A stretch of 46,815 nt of DNA. It comes from Clostridia bacterium (lineage in GTDB: Bacteria; Bacillota; Clostridia; UBA1212; UBA1255). The notes under the pieces were generated by a model, which made no database searches, was not told the origin of the DNA, and worked only from the letters and a program-made list of their open reading frames with translations. Positions 1 to 6,818 of the stretch are shown in pieces. Numbering within the stretch: position 1 is the stretch's first letter; each line of letters begins with the position of its first letter. The stretch lies in contig JAFZSK010000115.1 of assembly GCA_017620915.1 (NCBI GenBank), forward strand, positions 1 through 46,815. Reading direction: 5' to 3'. A program made the position numbers and the translations under genes.

Positions 1-2
1 CC

Positions 3-857
3 GGCATCGATCCCGCCGCCTCCGATCCGTTCCTCAAGCTCACATTCTGCGGCAAAGAGTACACCCTTAGATCGTACACCGCGGAAGGCGACCGCTACGT
101 GTTCAGCTTCAACAAGATCGCGCCTCACCTGATGAACGAGACCATCGATTACAAGCTGTACGCCACGCTGCGGGGCGAGACCGCGCCGGAGCTGGTGTAC
201 GCGGCAGACTACAGCATCGTAAAATACTGCACCAACATGCTTACCAAATACAGCGACAACGAGCTGCTGCGCACCGTGCTGGTGGATATGCTGAATTACG
301 GCGCCGCCGCGCAGAAATACATGAATTACAATACCGGCGCGCTGGCAAACAGCGGTCTCACCGCGGAGCAGAAAGCCTGGGCGACCAACACAAGCATATC
401 CTACAACCCGAACGGCAACAACAAAGCCTATTCGACCATTACCGATCCCACCGTCAACTGGACCAAGACCGGTCTCCGGCTGGAGGATTCGATCGCGATC
501 CGCCTGAAATTCACTGCCGATAATATTACGGGCCTCACGTTGAAAGTCACCGGCGGCGGCAAGACCTGGAACCTGAGCAGCTCCGCGATCCAGACCACCG
601 GCGAGACCGATGAGAACGGCGACCCGGTGTACGTGATCTACTTCCGGGGCGTGCTCCCCACTCACTTCTACACGCGGTTCCTGTTCACGTTCATGCGCGA
701 AGGCGAAGCGGTGAGCAATACGCAGAGCTTCGAGATCGACAGCTACGTAGGCAATCATCTGGGCGACGGCGACTACAAACTCACATCGCTGCTCTGGAAC
801 ATGTTCTACTACTGTAAATCCGTGACCGCGTACGCGGATGCCTCGGGGCAGAATTGA
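3..857 (+). CDS. C-terminal part of a surface/secreted protein (5' truncated)
   Basis: The frame is open from the window edge, so the 284 visible residues are the C-terminal end of a longer protein; the GTG at 99 is internal. The segment begins with a beta-rich block (FLKLTFCGKEYTL), followed by a helical stretch with VYAADYSIVKYCTNML and LVDMLNYGAAAQKYMNY. This arrangement is one I know from C-terminal regions of large Clostridia surface proteins. A second beta-rich half follows (about 120-250). No membrane helix or LPXTG signal follows, so the anchor, if any, must be N-terminal. It ends in TGA, 41 nt before the next gene. Substrate and role are unknown. Confidence is high for coding, moderate for surface location. 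Confidence 0.8.
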   Translation, partial: GIDPAASDPFLKLTFCGKEYTLRSYTAEGDRYVFSFNKIAPHLMNETIDYKLYATLRGETAPELVYAADYSIVKYCTNMLTKYSDNELLRTVLVDMLNYGAAAQKYMNYNTGALANSGLTAEQKAWATNTSISYNPNGNNKAYSTITDPTVNWTKTGLRLEDSIAIRLKFTADNITGLTLKVTGGGKTWNLSSSAIQTTGETDENGDPVYVIYFRGVLPTHFYTRFLFTFMREGEAVSNTQSFEIDSYVGNHLGDGDYKLTSLLWNMFYYCKSVTAYADASGQN

Positions 858-898
858 ATACGCGAAGACACAAACACCATATCAGGAGGAAACACAAC

Positions 899-1561
899 AT
901 GAGTTTTTTCGATAAGATCAAAGCATCGTTTAACAAGTCCGCCAAGCAGATCAAAGAACTTAGTAAAGACTTTAACACCGACCGCCGGATCACTCTGGAA
1001 AAAAAGCCGGGCGATCTTGAAGAGCTGAAAGCCGCCGTTGACGTCGGTGATCCGGGCAGCGTTGCCGCCTACTGGGTGTACGCGGTCGCGTGCCTCGGCG
1101 TCGATTACGACACCGGCATGAGCATGATGAAATACCTGTTTGCCGACCTGGAACCCTACGGCCGCGGCTTCACGGAAGGCGGCGGTGCGGGCCGCGCCGG
1201 CTGGGATCTGAGCTTCAACGAGCGCCTCGAGGACGACGATTATCGCTGGCTGCCGAGGGCATATTTCGTTGGTGCCAAAGCAGACAACGGTTTCAATCCG
1301 CCCGAGCCGCTCGCCGTTGACCTTCACTACAACAGGCACAACACCGAAGCCAGCAACGAGCAGTCATTCAAGGCGCTGGGCCGCCTCAACGTAGTGTACT
1401 GGGTGCAGAGCAACGCCGCGGGCAACAAGGTCAACATCACCCTCAGCAAATTCGACGGCAGCGAGCGCTGGTACGTGACCAGCGGCATTTCGTCGTCCGG
1501 TCTGTTCTACGACCAGCGCGCCGGTCTCACGGCGGAAGCCAGAAAGAAACTGTATCAATGA
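899..1561 (+). CDS. Hypothetical soluble protein, 220 aa
   Basis: I do not recognise the family with certainty. The start is the ATG at 899 behind a strong AGGAGGA about 10 nt upstream; the longer upstream frame is not supported. The N-terminus is charged and helical (MSFFDKIKASFNKSAKQIKEL). The middle holds a helical AAYWVYAVACLGVDYDTGMS segment, and the C-terminal half is an alternating beta pattern (LNVVYWVQSN, NKVNITLSKFDG, RWYVTSGIS). There is no signal peptide or membrane helix, so it is probably cytoplasmic. Its stop overlaps the next start as ATGA, so the two genes are probably translationally coupled and may work together with the membrane protein downstream. Confidence 0.75.
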   Translation: MSFFDKIKASFNKSAKQIKELSKDFNTDRRITLEKKPGDLEELKAAVDVGDPGSVAAYWVYAVACLGVDYDTGMSMMKYLFADLEPYGRGFTEGGGAGRAGWDLSFNERLEDDDYRWLPRAYFVGAKADNGFNPPEPLAVDLHYNRHNTEASNEQSFKALGRLNVVYWVQSNAAGNKVNITLSKFDGSERWYVTSGISSSGLFYDQRAGLTAEARKKLYQ

Positions 1562-2154
1562 AAAACGCCCGGATAACGATACCAATTCAGGCAGCGTTAA
1601 TGTATATTGCACACGGCTTCTTCTTTGCGGTATTTTTTGCCATAAATCACGATTATGCCGATAAGTGGCCGGTCATGCAGTTCTTTGAATTCGGGGGCGT
1701 GTTCATTGCGCTGGCGCTGGCCTGCGGAGCGGTCGGGCTCGTCCTCTCCCTCGTCGGAATGAAGAAAGAACTGCCTTCGCCGCTCAAAATGACGCTGATC
1801 GTAAAACTCGCGCTGATCCCGTGGTACGGCTTCAATGTGTACTACGCGCTTTGTATCATCGGCGGGATGCTTAACCCGTTTTTATGGTTTATCATACCGC
1901 TCGAAATTGCTGTGATGGTGAGCGTGACCTGGATACTGATGATTCTGACCGGTGTCCAGGACGTTGTATACGTATGCCAGGCGCTCAAAGATAAGCGCCT
2001 GGCCCCGTCGCCGGCCGTTATTGCCGGCCTGATAATGCAGTTCATTTTTGTACTCGACGTTGCCGGGGCCGGACTGTTGGTCGCGGCCGCCGGCAAGGCT
2101 GCTCAGGCGTCCACGACGAGCTCGTCGCCCGCGGCCCCGAGCAGCGCTTTGTGA
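1558..2154 (+). CDS. Hypothetical integral membrane protein, 198 aa
   Basis: The protein has about five hydrophobic helices (roughly residues 10-30, 43-66, 80-104, 107-132 and 153-178) with short charged loops, and no recognised catalytic motif. The start overlaps the stop of the preceding gene (ATGA), suggesting coupling. The last 18 residues are a low-complexity Ala/Ser/Thr/Pro tail, and this portion lies antisense to the end of the ClpX-like gene: the two convergent genes overlap by 52 bp. The tail may be real or the gene may once have ended earlier; the membrane core is well supported. Function unknown. Confidence 0.7.
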   Translation: MKNARITIPIQAALMYIAHGFFFAVFFAINHDYADKWPVMQFFEFGGVFIALALACGAVGLVLSLVGMKKELPSPLKMTLIVKLALIPWYGFNVYYALCIIGGMLNPFLWFIIPLEIAVMVSVTWILMILTGVQDVVYVCQALKDKRLAPSPAVIAGLIMQFIFVLDVAGAGLLVAAAGKAAQASTTSSSPAAPSSAL

Positions 2155-3218
2155 GCGGCATCGTCCAGGAGTGCCGAGAGCCCCCTGGCGCCGAGCCTGC
2201 GGCGGAAGGCCTGACGGCAGGCGGTCCGCAGCGCGCGGGCAGTGAATTTTAACTCCACGCCGTAGGCGGCGCGGAAGGTACGGCGCAGGTTTTCCAGCGC
2301 CGTATTCTTTTTTTCGGTCAGGATGCCGTAGAGGTCTTCCTCCGAAAGCGGGCGGATGTGTATTACATGGTTGAGGCGGCCCGCGAATTCGGCCAGCATG
2401 CCGAACTCGATGAGGCGGGAGATGGCCTCGTTGGTGTCGAGGGGTTCGTTGACGTTCCGCTCAGGCGAGCCGTCGGTGCCGCGTTCGACGCTGAAGTCGG
2501 CCAGGAAACCGATTGCCCGCCGCGGTGCGGGCGCCGCGAACGCGCCTTCGAAGACGCCGCCGCAGACGAACATCATGTTGTCCGTGCAGAACTCCTTCGC
2601 ATCGGAGAGCAAGGTGCCGCGGCGCGTGTTGGGAAGCGTTTCCCCCTCCACCATCTTGAGGAGGTCGTGCTGGGTGGATTTGCGGAAGGCGTCCACGGTC
2701 GCGTCGGGGCTGGCGCACAGCTTGTCGAACTCGTCCAGGAAGACGATGGCGTACCGCGCGTCGTCCCCGTAGCGGGAGAAGAGGTTCTGCAGGAGGTCCT
2801 GCTTGTTGCGGCCGCAAAAGCCTGTGGGCGTCAGCGTGGACGCGTCTTCGATTACGACGGGCACGGGGACAATGCGCGCCGCCACCCTCAGCAGCTCGGT
2901 CTTGCCCGAGCCCGTGGGCCCGTATATGAGGCAGTTGCGTTTGCGCAGCTCCAGCTGCGGGTTGGCGGTCAACGCCAGATGTTCGCGCAGTGCCATGGCG
3001 AAGGCGGTTACGGCGCCGTCCTGGCCGCCGATGTACTCTTTGAAGTAACCGATGAGTCTGGCCAGCGGCCACTCTGCCAGGAAGTCGCCGCATTTTTCAG
3101 CGAGCGTGCGCCTGTAGCTTTTGGACAGTTCGTATTCTTCTTCCACTTCGTCAATGAAATTGAGGATGTCATCGCGGCCCGCGGAGGAGTTGGTGTTTTC
3201 GTTTGTGTTGTTTGGCAT
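2103..3218 (-). CDS. ClpX-like AAA+ ATPase without zinc-binding domain
   Basis: A 371-residue protein related to the ClpX unfoldase. Walker A GPTGSGKT lies at 100-107, Walker B IVFLDEFDK at 158-166, the MMFVCGGVFEGAF segment near 215-227 matches the ClpX sensor-1 region, and sensor-2 GARGLSALL is near 343-351. An IGF tripeptide at about 236-238 aligns with the ClpP-docking loop of ClpX. The N-terminal four-cysteine zinc domain of true ClpX is absent, replaced by an acidic helical N-terminus. It is therefore probably a paralogue that unfolds a particular client, perhaps with ClpP; that is inference. The start follows an AAAGGA site and the leader carries a hairpin. It overlaps the convergent membrane gene by 52 bp. 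Confidence 0.8.
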   Translation of the reverse strand: MPNNTNENTNSSAGRDDILNFIDEVEEEYELSKSYRRTLAEKCGDFLAEWPLARLIGYFKEYIGGQDGAVTAFAMALREHLALTANPQLELRKRNCLIYGPTGSGKTELLRVAARIVPVPVVIEDASTLTPTGFCGRNKQDLLQNLFSRYGDDARYAIVFLDEFDKLCASPDATVDAFRKSTQHDLLKMVEGETLPNTRRGTLLSDAKEFCTDNMMFVCGGVFEGAFAAPAPRRAIGFLADFSVERGTDGSPERNVNEPLDTNEAISRLIEFGMLAEFAGRLNHVIHIRPLSEEDLYGILTEKKNTALENLRRTFRAAYGVELKFTARALRTACRQAFRRRLGARGLSALLDDAAHKALLGAAGDELVVDA

Positions 3219-3233
3219 TTTGATTATCCTTTC

Positions 3234-3280
3234 GATCTTTTCAGATTAGCTCGGGGCATAGTTGTCCCGGCGAAAAGATC
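3234..3280 (-). promoter_or_regulatory. Hairpin in the 5' leader of the ClpX-like gene
   Basis: GATCTTTTC at 3234-3242 and GAAAAGATC at 3272-3280 form a perfect 9-bp inverted repeat, with an inner CGGGG/CCCGG pairing. It sits 16 nt upstream of the start codon, just before the AAAGGA ribosome site. It could be a dimeric operator or an mRNA structure affecting translation. The symmetry is seen directly; the role is inferred. Confidence 0.45.
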
Positions 3281-3476
3281 TAAGGATGTTGGAATTGCTC
3301 AATTTGGACCTCCTGAAAGGGAAAAAGGCCTGCTGCCCGGATCCGCGCAGACGGGGCGCTTAACGGCAGCGGGGCGTATTATGCCACAGCCGTGAACGGA
3401 ATGCAACAGGTTTTTTGAGCCTGCAACGGCCGGCGGCGCTCGCTCATCAGGTCAAAAGCATGTGTTTTCGAAAAAG

Positions 3477-3512
3477 TAAGACAAACATGCTTCAACGAGT
3501 GTTTTTGTCTTA
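3477..3512. repeat. 36-nt hairpin unit 1
   Basis: Starts TAAGAC and ends GTCTTA. About 15 bp of stem, one mismatch and two G-U pairs, enclose the loop TCAACG. The AACG lies at unit positions 18-21, as in the two other units. Confidence 0.65.
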
Positions 3513-3550
3513 CATTCTCGCTCATTTTAGCGGCAATTCAACACATCAAA

Positions 3551-3586
3551 TAAGACTATTTCCATCAAACGGGAAATCTTGTCTTA
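3551..3586. repeat. 36-nt hairpin unit 2
   Basis: Starts TAAGAC and ends GTCTTA, also exactly 36 nt. The inner stem ATTTCC/GGAAAT differs in sequence from unit 1 but still pairs, and AACG is again at positions 18-21. It starts 74 nt after unit 1. Confidence 0.65.
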
Positions 3587-3613
3587 TTTTGTCCCCTTCC
3601 AGCCCTCAAAATA

Positions 3614-3649
3614 TAAGACAATACTCCTCGAACGGGCGTAATTGTCTTA
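3614..3649. repeat. 36-nt hairpin unit 3
   Basis: Starts TAAGAC and ends GTCTTA, 36 nt, with stem TAAGACAAT/ATTGTCTTA and loop TCGAACG, AACG at positions 18-21. It starts 63 nt after unit 2. Flanking AAAT/ATTT adds outer pairing. Confidence 0.65.
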
Positions 3650-3782
3650 CATTTGGGTCTTCAGGCACTTCACAGATGCAGCCTGAGCGAGCGCCGTCTG
3701 TCGCGAAGTATTAAACCGGCGGTTCAGTTCGGCGGTTCAGCTCGGTGGTAATGCTCGGGAGTTCAGCACGGGCTCAGCCTTC

Positions 3783-3811
3783 TTGACAAAACCGCTGTTT
3801 TTAACTAAAAT
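3783..3811 (+). promoter_or_regulatory. Sigma-A promoter of the 3851 gene
   Basis: TTGACA at 3783-3788 and TAAAAT at 3806-3811 with a 17-nt spacer, 39 nt upstream of the start codon. It lies just downstream of the hairpin array. Confidence 0.7.
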
Positions 3812-3850
3812 ACCGCTATCAACCCGAGTTTTACTCACAAGGAGGGTCAT

Positions 3851-5191
3851 ATGATAAAAAAAATAATATCTATTGCCGTTGCGTGCGTGCTGCTTCTGTC
3901 AGGCATTACGATGTTGACGGTGTCTTCGGCGGCATCGGGCGGCGATCTGCCTTTTGACCTTGTCGCTCCCGCCTATGTAACAGCGGTCTGGCTTGAAGAA
4001 AATGATTCACCTACGACTACCAAGCTGACATACAGCCTGAGCAATGATATGACGACGTTTTTCAAGAATAAGGAAAACGCGCATCTGAACGACACTATCG
4101 AGCAGTTTATGCAGAACATCGGCTGCGACGATATCTGGATGACTATTCAGGTCGACTGGGCCGTTGACGACGTCAACGACAGCGTATCCGGCTGGCATTA
4201 CACGAAATACTGGGACGGCGACGAATATTTTGGGCTCGGCCGTGACAGCGAGGGCAACGCGCGCTGGAGCGAATGGGATATCATTGACGGCGGTTTCAAC
4301 AACGCGACCGAAACGGTACAGGACATCTGGGTCACCCGCGGCCTGCCGAATGACGACCGCTGGAACGGCAACCCCGAGACCCACACCCCGGGCGTGAAGG
4401 ACCAGCTGAAGCCGGAGCAGTACACATATAACGAAGAGTTGGAGGAACTGCGTATCGACTACACCAAGCACACTGTGTATTTCCGCGCGCGCTTCGTTGT
4501 GACCGTAAGAATAGATGGCACCCCGGACAAGTATTACTTCTCCGACTGGTCGAACGTTACGAGCGTCGGCAAGGATTCCGAAAAATTCGAGCCGCTTACG
4601 AAAGCCGACATTGACGCCCCGGTGATCACCAGCCTGCATATGACCGACAAAGAGTTCAACGACAACCCGATCGTCGCGTTTACGCTCACAGTCCCCGATA
4701 AACTTGCGGAGAATGCGACAAAGCTCGAGGCCAACGGCGGCGGTATCGTTATCGAAGTCTGGGCCCGCGTCAAAGGCGATACGGAATTCAAGGAGCTTCA
4801 GGGCGACTGGCTGATCAAAGCCGGTGAGATGGAATCCGCGCTGTTCAATCTGGCAAACGAGGAACGTCCGACTGTTCCCAAAGACAGCATCATCGAGCTG
4901 CGCTGCAGATACCGCTGCTCTCAGTCCGGACAGGATGATTTCTACTCCGACTGGTCCAAGACGATCTCGTTCGGTACCGATGATATCAATTATAACCCCG
5001 GCACAACCACGACAGACACCCCCGGTAACAGCGGCAACTCGAGCAGCAGCTCTAAAAAATGCCCGATCTGCCACTTCTGTTCACAGCCCCTCGGCCTGTG
5101 CATCTTCATCTGGCTGCTTATCATCCTGGTTGTAATAATCATAATCGTGATCATTATCGCAAAAGCCAGGAAGAAAAAGAAAGACAAATAA
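3851..5191 (+). CDS. Secreted, C-terminally membrane-anchored protein, 446 aa
   Basis: The family is not recognised. The start ATG follows AAGGAGGG. Residues 1-29 are a signal peptide (MIKKIISIAVACVLLLSG...SSAA). The exported part appears to hold two beta-sandwich-like halves, the first with VTAVWLEEN...LTYSLSNDM and the second with ITSLHMTDKEFNDNPIVAFTLTV; both end in a YFSDWS or FYSDWS stretch, resembling fibronectin-III-like repeats. A short Ser/Thr/Gly linker leads to a cysteine cluster CPICHFCSQPLGLC immediately before a strongly hydrophobic helix and the tail ARKKKKDK. It is therefore probably anchored by this C-terminal helix with the tail in the cytoplasm. Ligand unknown. It ends in TAA, 24 nt from the convergent dusB. 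Confidence 0.8.
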   Translation: MIKKIISIAVACVLLLSGITMLTVSSAASGGDLPFDLVAPAYVTAVWLEENDSPTTTKLTYSLSNDMTTFFKNKENAHLNDTIEQFMQNIGCDDIWMTIQVDWAVDDVNDSVSGWHYTKYWDGDEYFGLGRDSEGNARWSEWDIIDGGFNNATETVQDIWVTRGLPNDDRWNGNPETHTPGVKDQLKPEQYTYNEELEELRIDYTKHTVYFRARFVVTVRIDGTPDKYYFSDWSNVTSVGKDSEKFEPLTKADIDAPVITSLHMTDKEFNDNPIVAFTLTVPDKLAENATKLEANGGGIVIEVWARVKGDTEFKELQGDWLIKAGEMESALFNLANEERPTVPKDSIIELRCRYRCSQSGQDDFYSDWSKTISFGTDDINYNPGTTTTDTPGNSGNSSSSSKKCPICHFCSQPLGLCIFIWLLIILVVIIIIVIIIAKARKKKKDK

Positions 5192-5223
5192 GTTTTAAGT
5201 TACAGGTTTTAAGTTTTAAGTTA
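5192..5223. repeat. Short repeats between convergent genes
   Basis: Several copies of a TTTTAAGTT-like word fill the gap and run into the last codons of dusB. No clear stem-loop terminator is visible. Low-complexity sequence, role unknown. Confidence 0.4.
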
Positions 5224-6226
5224 AGGTTGTAAGATAATCGGCAACGATGCGGCGGATAGCGTCGACATCGGAAGTCTTGCAGATGTTGTCCCGCACCGCG
5301 GCGCTTCCCGGAAGGCCCTTCAGGTACCAGGCCGCGTGCTTGCGGAACTCGGATGCGGCGGTGCGCTCGCCTTTGAACTCGCGCAGTAGTTCAAGGTGGC
5401 GGAGAATGGCAGTGAGCCGTTCTTCGCGGGTGGGCAGGCCGCCGTTTTCTATTATCCGGCGGAAGATCCAGGGGTCGCCCATTGACGCCCGGCCGATCAT
5501 GACGCCGTCAACGCCCGTTGTCCGCAGCGCCGCCAGCGCCGATTCGCGGTCGACCACGTCCCCGCTCAATATGACCGGTATCCGCACCGCCGCCTTCACG
5601 CGCGCCGCCGCGCCCCAGTCCGAGCGCCCGCTGTAATACTCTTCGCGGAACCGGCCGTGTACAGTCACTGCCGCCGCGCCGCCCTGCTCCGCCGCTTTCG
5701 CGCAGTCAACGCACGTTTCTGTCCCGGTGTCAAAACCGCGCCGCAGTTTGACCGTGACCGGTACTTCTACCGCGCGTATAATTGCCTCCGTGATCCGGGT
5801 TATCAGCCCCGGGTCGCGCATGAGGGCGCTGCCTTCGCCGTTGCCCGTGATCTTGCGCATGGGGCAGCCCATATTGACGTCGATCAGTGCCGCACCGCCG
5901 TCGGCGAATATCTTCGCCGCCTCCGCCATGACTTCCGGCTCCGAGCCGAACAGCTGTACACCCAGCTGACCTTCCTGCGGCATGGTGCGGGCCAGCTCGA
6001 AACTGGCGGCACTCTTGTAGTGGACGCCCTTCGCACTGATCATTTCAGTGTATGCGAACGCGGCGCCCTGCTCGCGGCATAGCAGCCGGAACGGCAGGTC
6101 GGTGACGCCCGCCATCGGTGCCAGCAGCACGTTATGGGACAATCTGAGCGAACCGATGGACAGCGGCCGCACCGGCGCTGCGTCCCGTATGAGCGATTCT
6201 GCGAAACTTTTCGGCGTTGTCAACAC
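5216..6226 (-). CDS. dusB: tRNA-dihydrouridine synthase
   Basis: A 336-residue flavoprotein of the Dus family, which reduces uridine to dihydrouridine in the tRNA D-loop using FMN and NADPH. Family signatures are clear: LLAPMAGVTDLPFRLLCRE near residues 35-53, the substrate-binding VNMGCPMRKI near 120 with the catalytic cysteine, VPVTVKLRRGFD near 160, VHGRFREEYYSGRSDW near 190-205 and the phosphate-binding DGVMIGRASMGDPWIF near 240-255. Length is normal for DusB. A roughly 25-residue N-terminal extension precedes the TIM barrel. It stands alone, convergent with the secreted-protein gene and divergent from the lipoprotein gene across a 577-bp gap. It ends in TAA. Confidence 0.92.
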   Translation of the reverse strand: MLTTPKSFAESLIRDAAPVRPLSIGSLRLSHNVLLAPMAGVTDLPFRLLCREQGAAFAYTEMISAKGVHYKSAASFELARTMPQEGQLGVQLFGSEPEVMAEAAKIFADGGAALIDVNMGCPMRKITGNGEGSALMRDPGLITRITEAIIRAVEVPVTVKLRRGFDTGTETCVDCAKAAEQGGAAAVTVHGRFREEYYSGRSDWGAAARVKAAVRIPVILSGDVVDRESALAALRTTGVDGVMIGRASMGDPWIFRRIIENGGLPTREERLTAILRHLELLREFKGERTAASEFRKHAAWYLKGLPGSAAVRDNICKTSDVDAIRRIVADYLTTLT

Positions 6227-6803
6227 CCCCCTGACATATTGTAATTGCAGCCTAAAACAGTGTCAATAGAATTAGATCCAGTCTTTGAATAGAATTAGGG
6301 AATTGCGCGACCGCCGGAGGAGATGAATTCACGCACGCCTTTTTCATTGCGGCCGCTTCATTTTCATTTTTTTAGCCGTATTTGGTATAAACAGCCCGAA
6401 CTTACGTAGTTTTGTACTAGTTTTTCCATGCTCTCGCTCATTTTCAAAAATGCGAAATTGAAATATTGGTATAAGATAATTGATCTGGATTAAATTAATC
6501 CTGTCTTTCGGAATGCTCTTGGAATAAAAAATTGAATCTAAAGCAATTTAATCCTAATCGCTCAAGAATCGATTGATCCGTTAATCAAGAGAAGGCGCCC
6601 GGCATGGTATAAAACAGCAAGAAACAAGCATTTTTGTCCAAATCTACCTGTCGAATGACCGAGCGCCGTCGGTCGCGCGGCCTGACGGCGTTACGAAATC
6701 GGGAGTAGCGCTGCTCGATCAAGCCTCTTTGACTATTTTAGCTAAATAATATATAATAGCATTATATTAAGTTCGAGTATTTGAGCGAAATACTTAAAAG
6801 AAA
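6227..6803. other. 577-bp AT-rich intergenic region with diverged repeats
   Basis: No convincing gene. It holds ATAGAATTAG words at 6267-6276 and 6290-6299, the second followed by a stretch resembling the element near 25.02 kb. A 15-bp palindrome GGATTAAATTAATCC lies at 6487-6501. Two words are shared with the hairpin array at 3.4-3.7 kb: TCTCGCTCATTTT near 6432 and a GAGCGCCGTCGGTCGCG-like word near 6660. The promoter of the next gene is at 6729-6757. It may be a decayed repeat element. Confidence 0.5.
6729..6757 (+). promoter_or_regulatory. Sigma-A promoter of the lipoprotein operon
   Basis: TTGACT at 6729-6734 and TATAAT at 6752-6757 with 17-nt spacing, about 60 nt upstream of the lipoprotein start. 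Confidence 0.65.
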
Positions 6804-6818
6804 GTGAAAGAAACGAAA

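Larger units (their letters stand above)
3434..3696. repeat. Hairpin array bounded by 13-bp inverted repeats
   Basis: CGGCGCTCGCTCA at 3434-3446 recurs as its exact reverse complement at 3684-3696. Between them are three tandem 36-nt palindromic units. The whole 263-bp block looks like a non-coding, MITE- or REP-like element or a structured regulatory region. The only reading frame across it (3415-3714) encodes a peptide with no recognisable protein features. Apart from this block, the 632-bp gap 3219-3850 holds the ClpX-like leader and the promoter of the next gene. Confidence 0.6.

Noticed and set aside
3477-3649. Three 36-nt repeats read as a CRISPR array
   Set aside because: The repeats differ from each other over most of the stem, the gaps are 38 and 27 nt, and there is no cas gene in the window.
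3415-3714. 99-residue open frame across the hairpin array
   Set aside because: It is made of the palindromic repeats, has no ribosome site or protein-like pattern, and the inverted repeats explain the sequence better.
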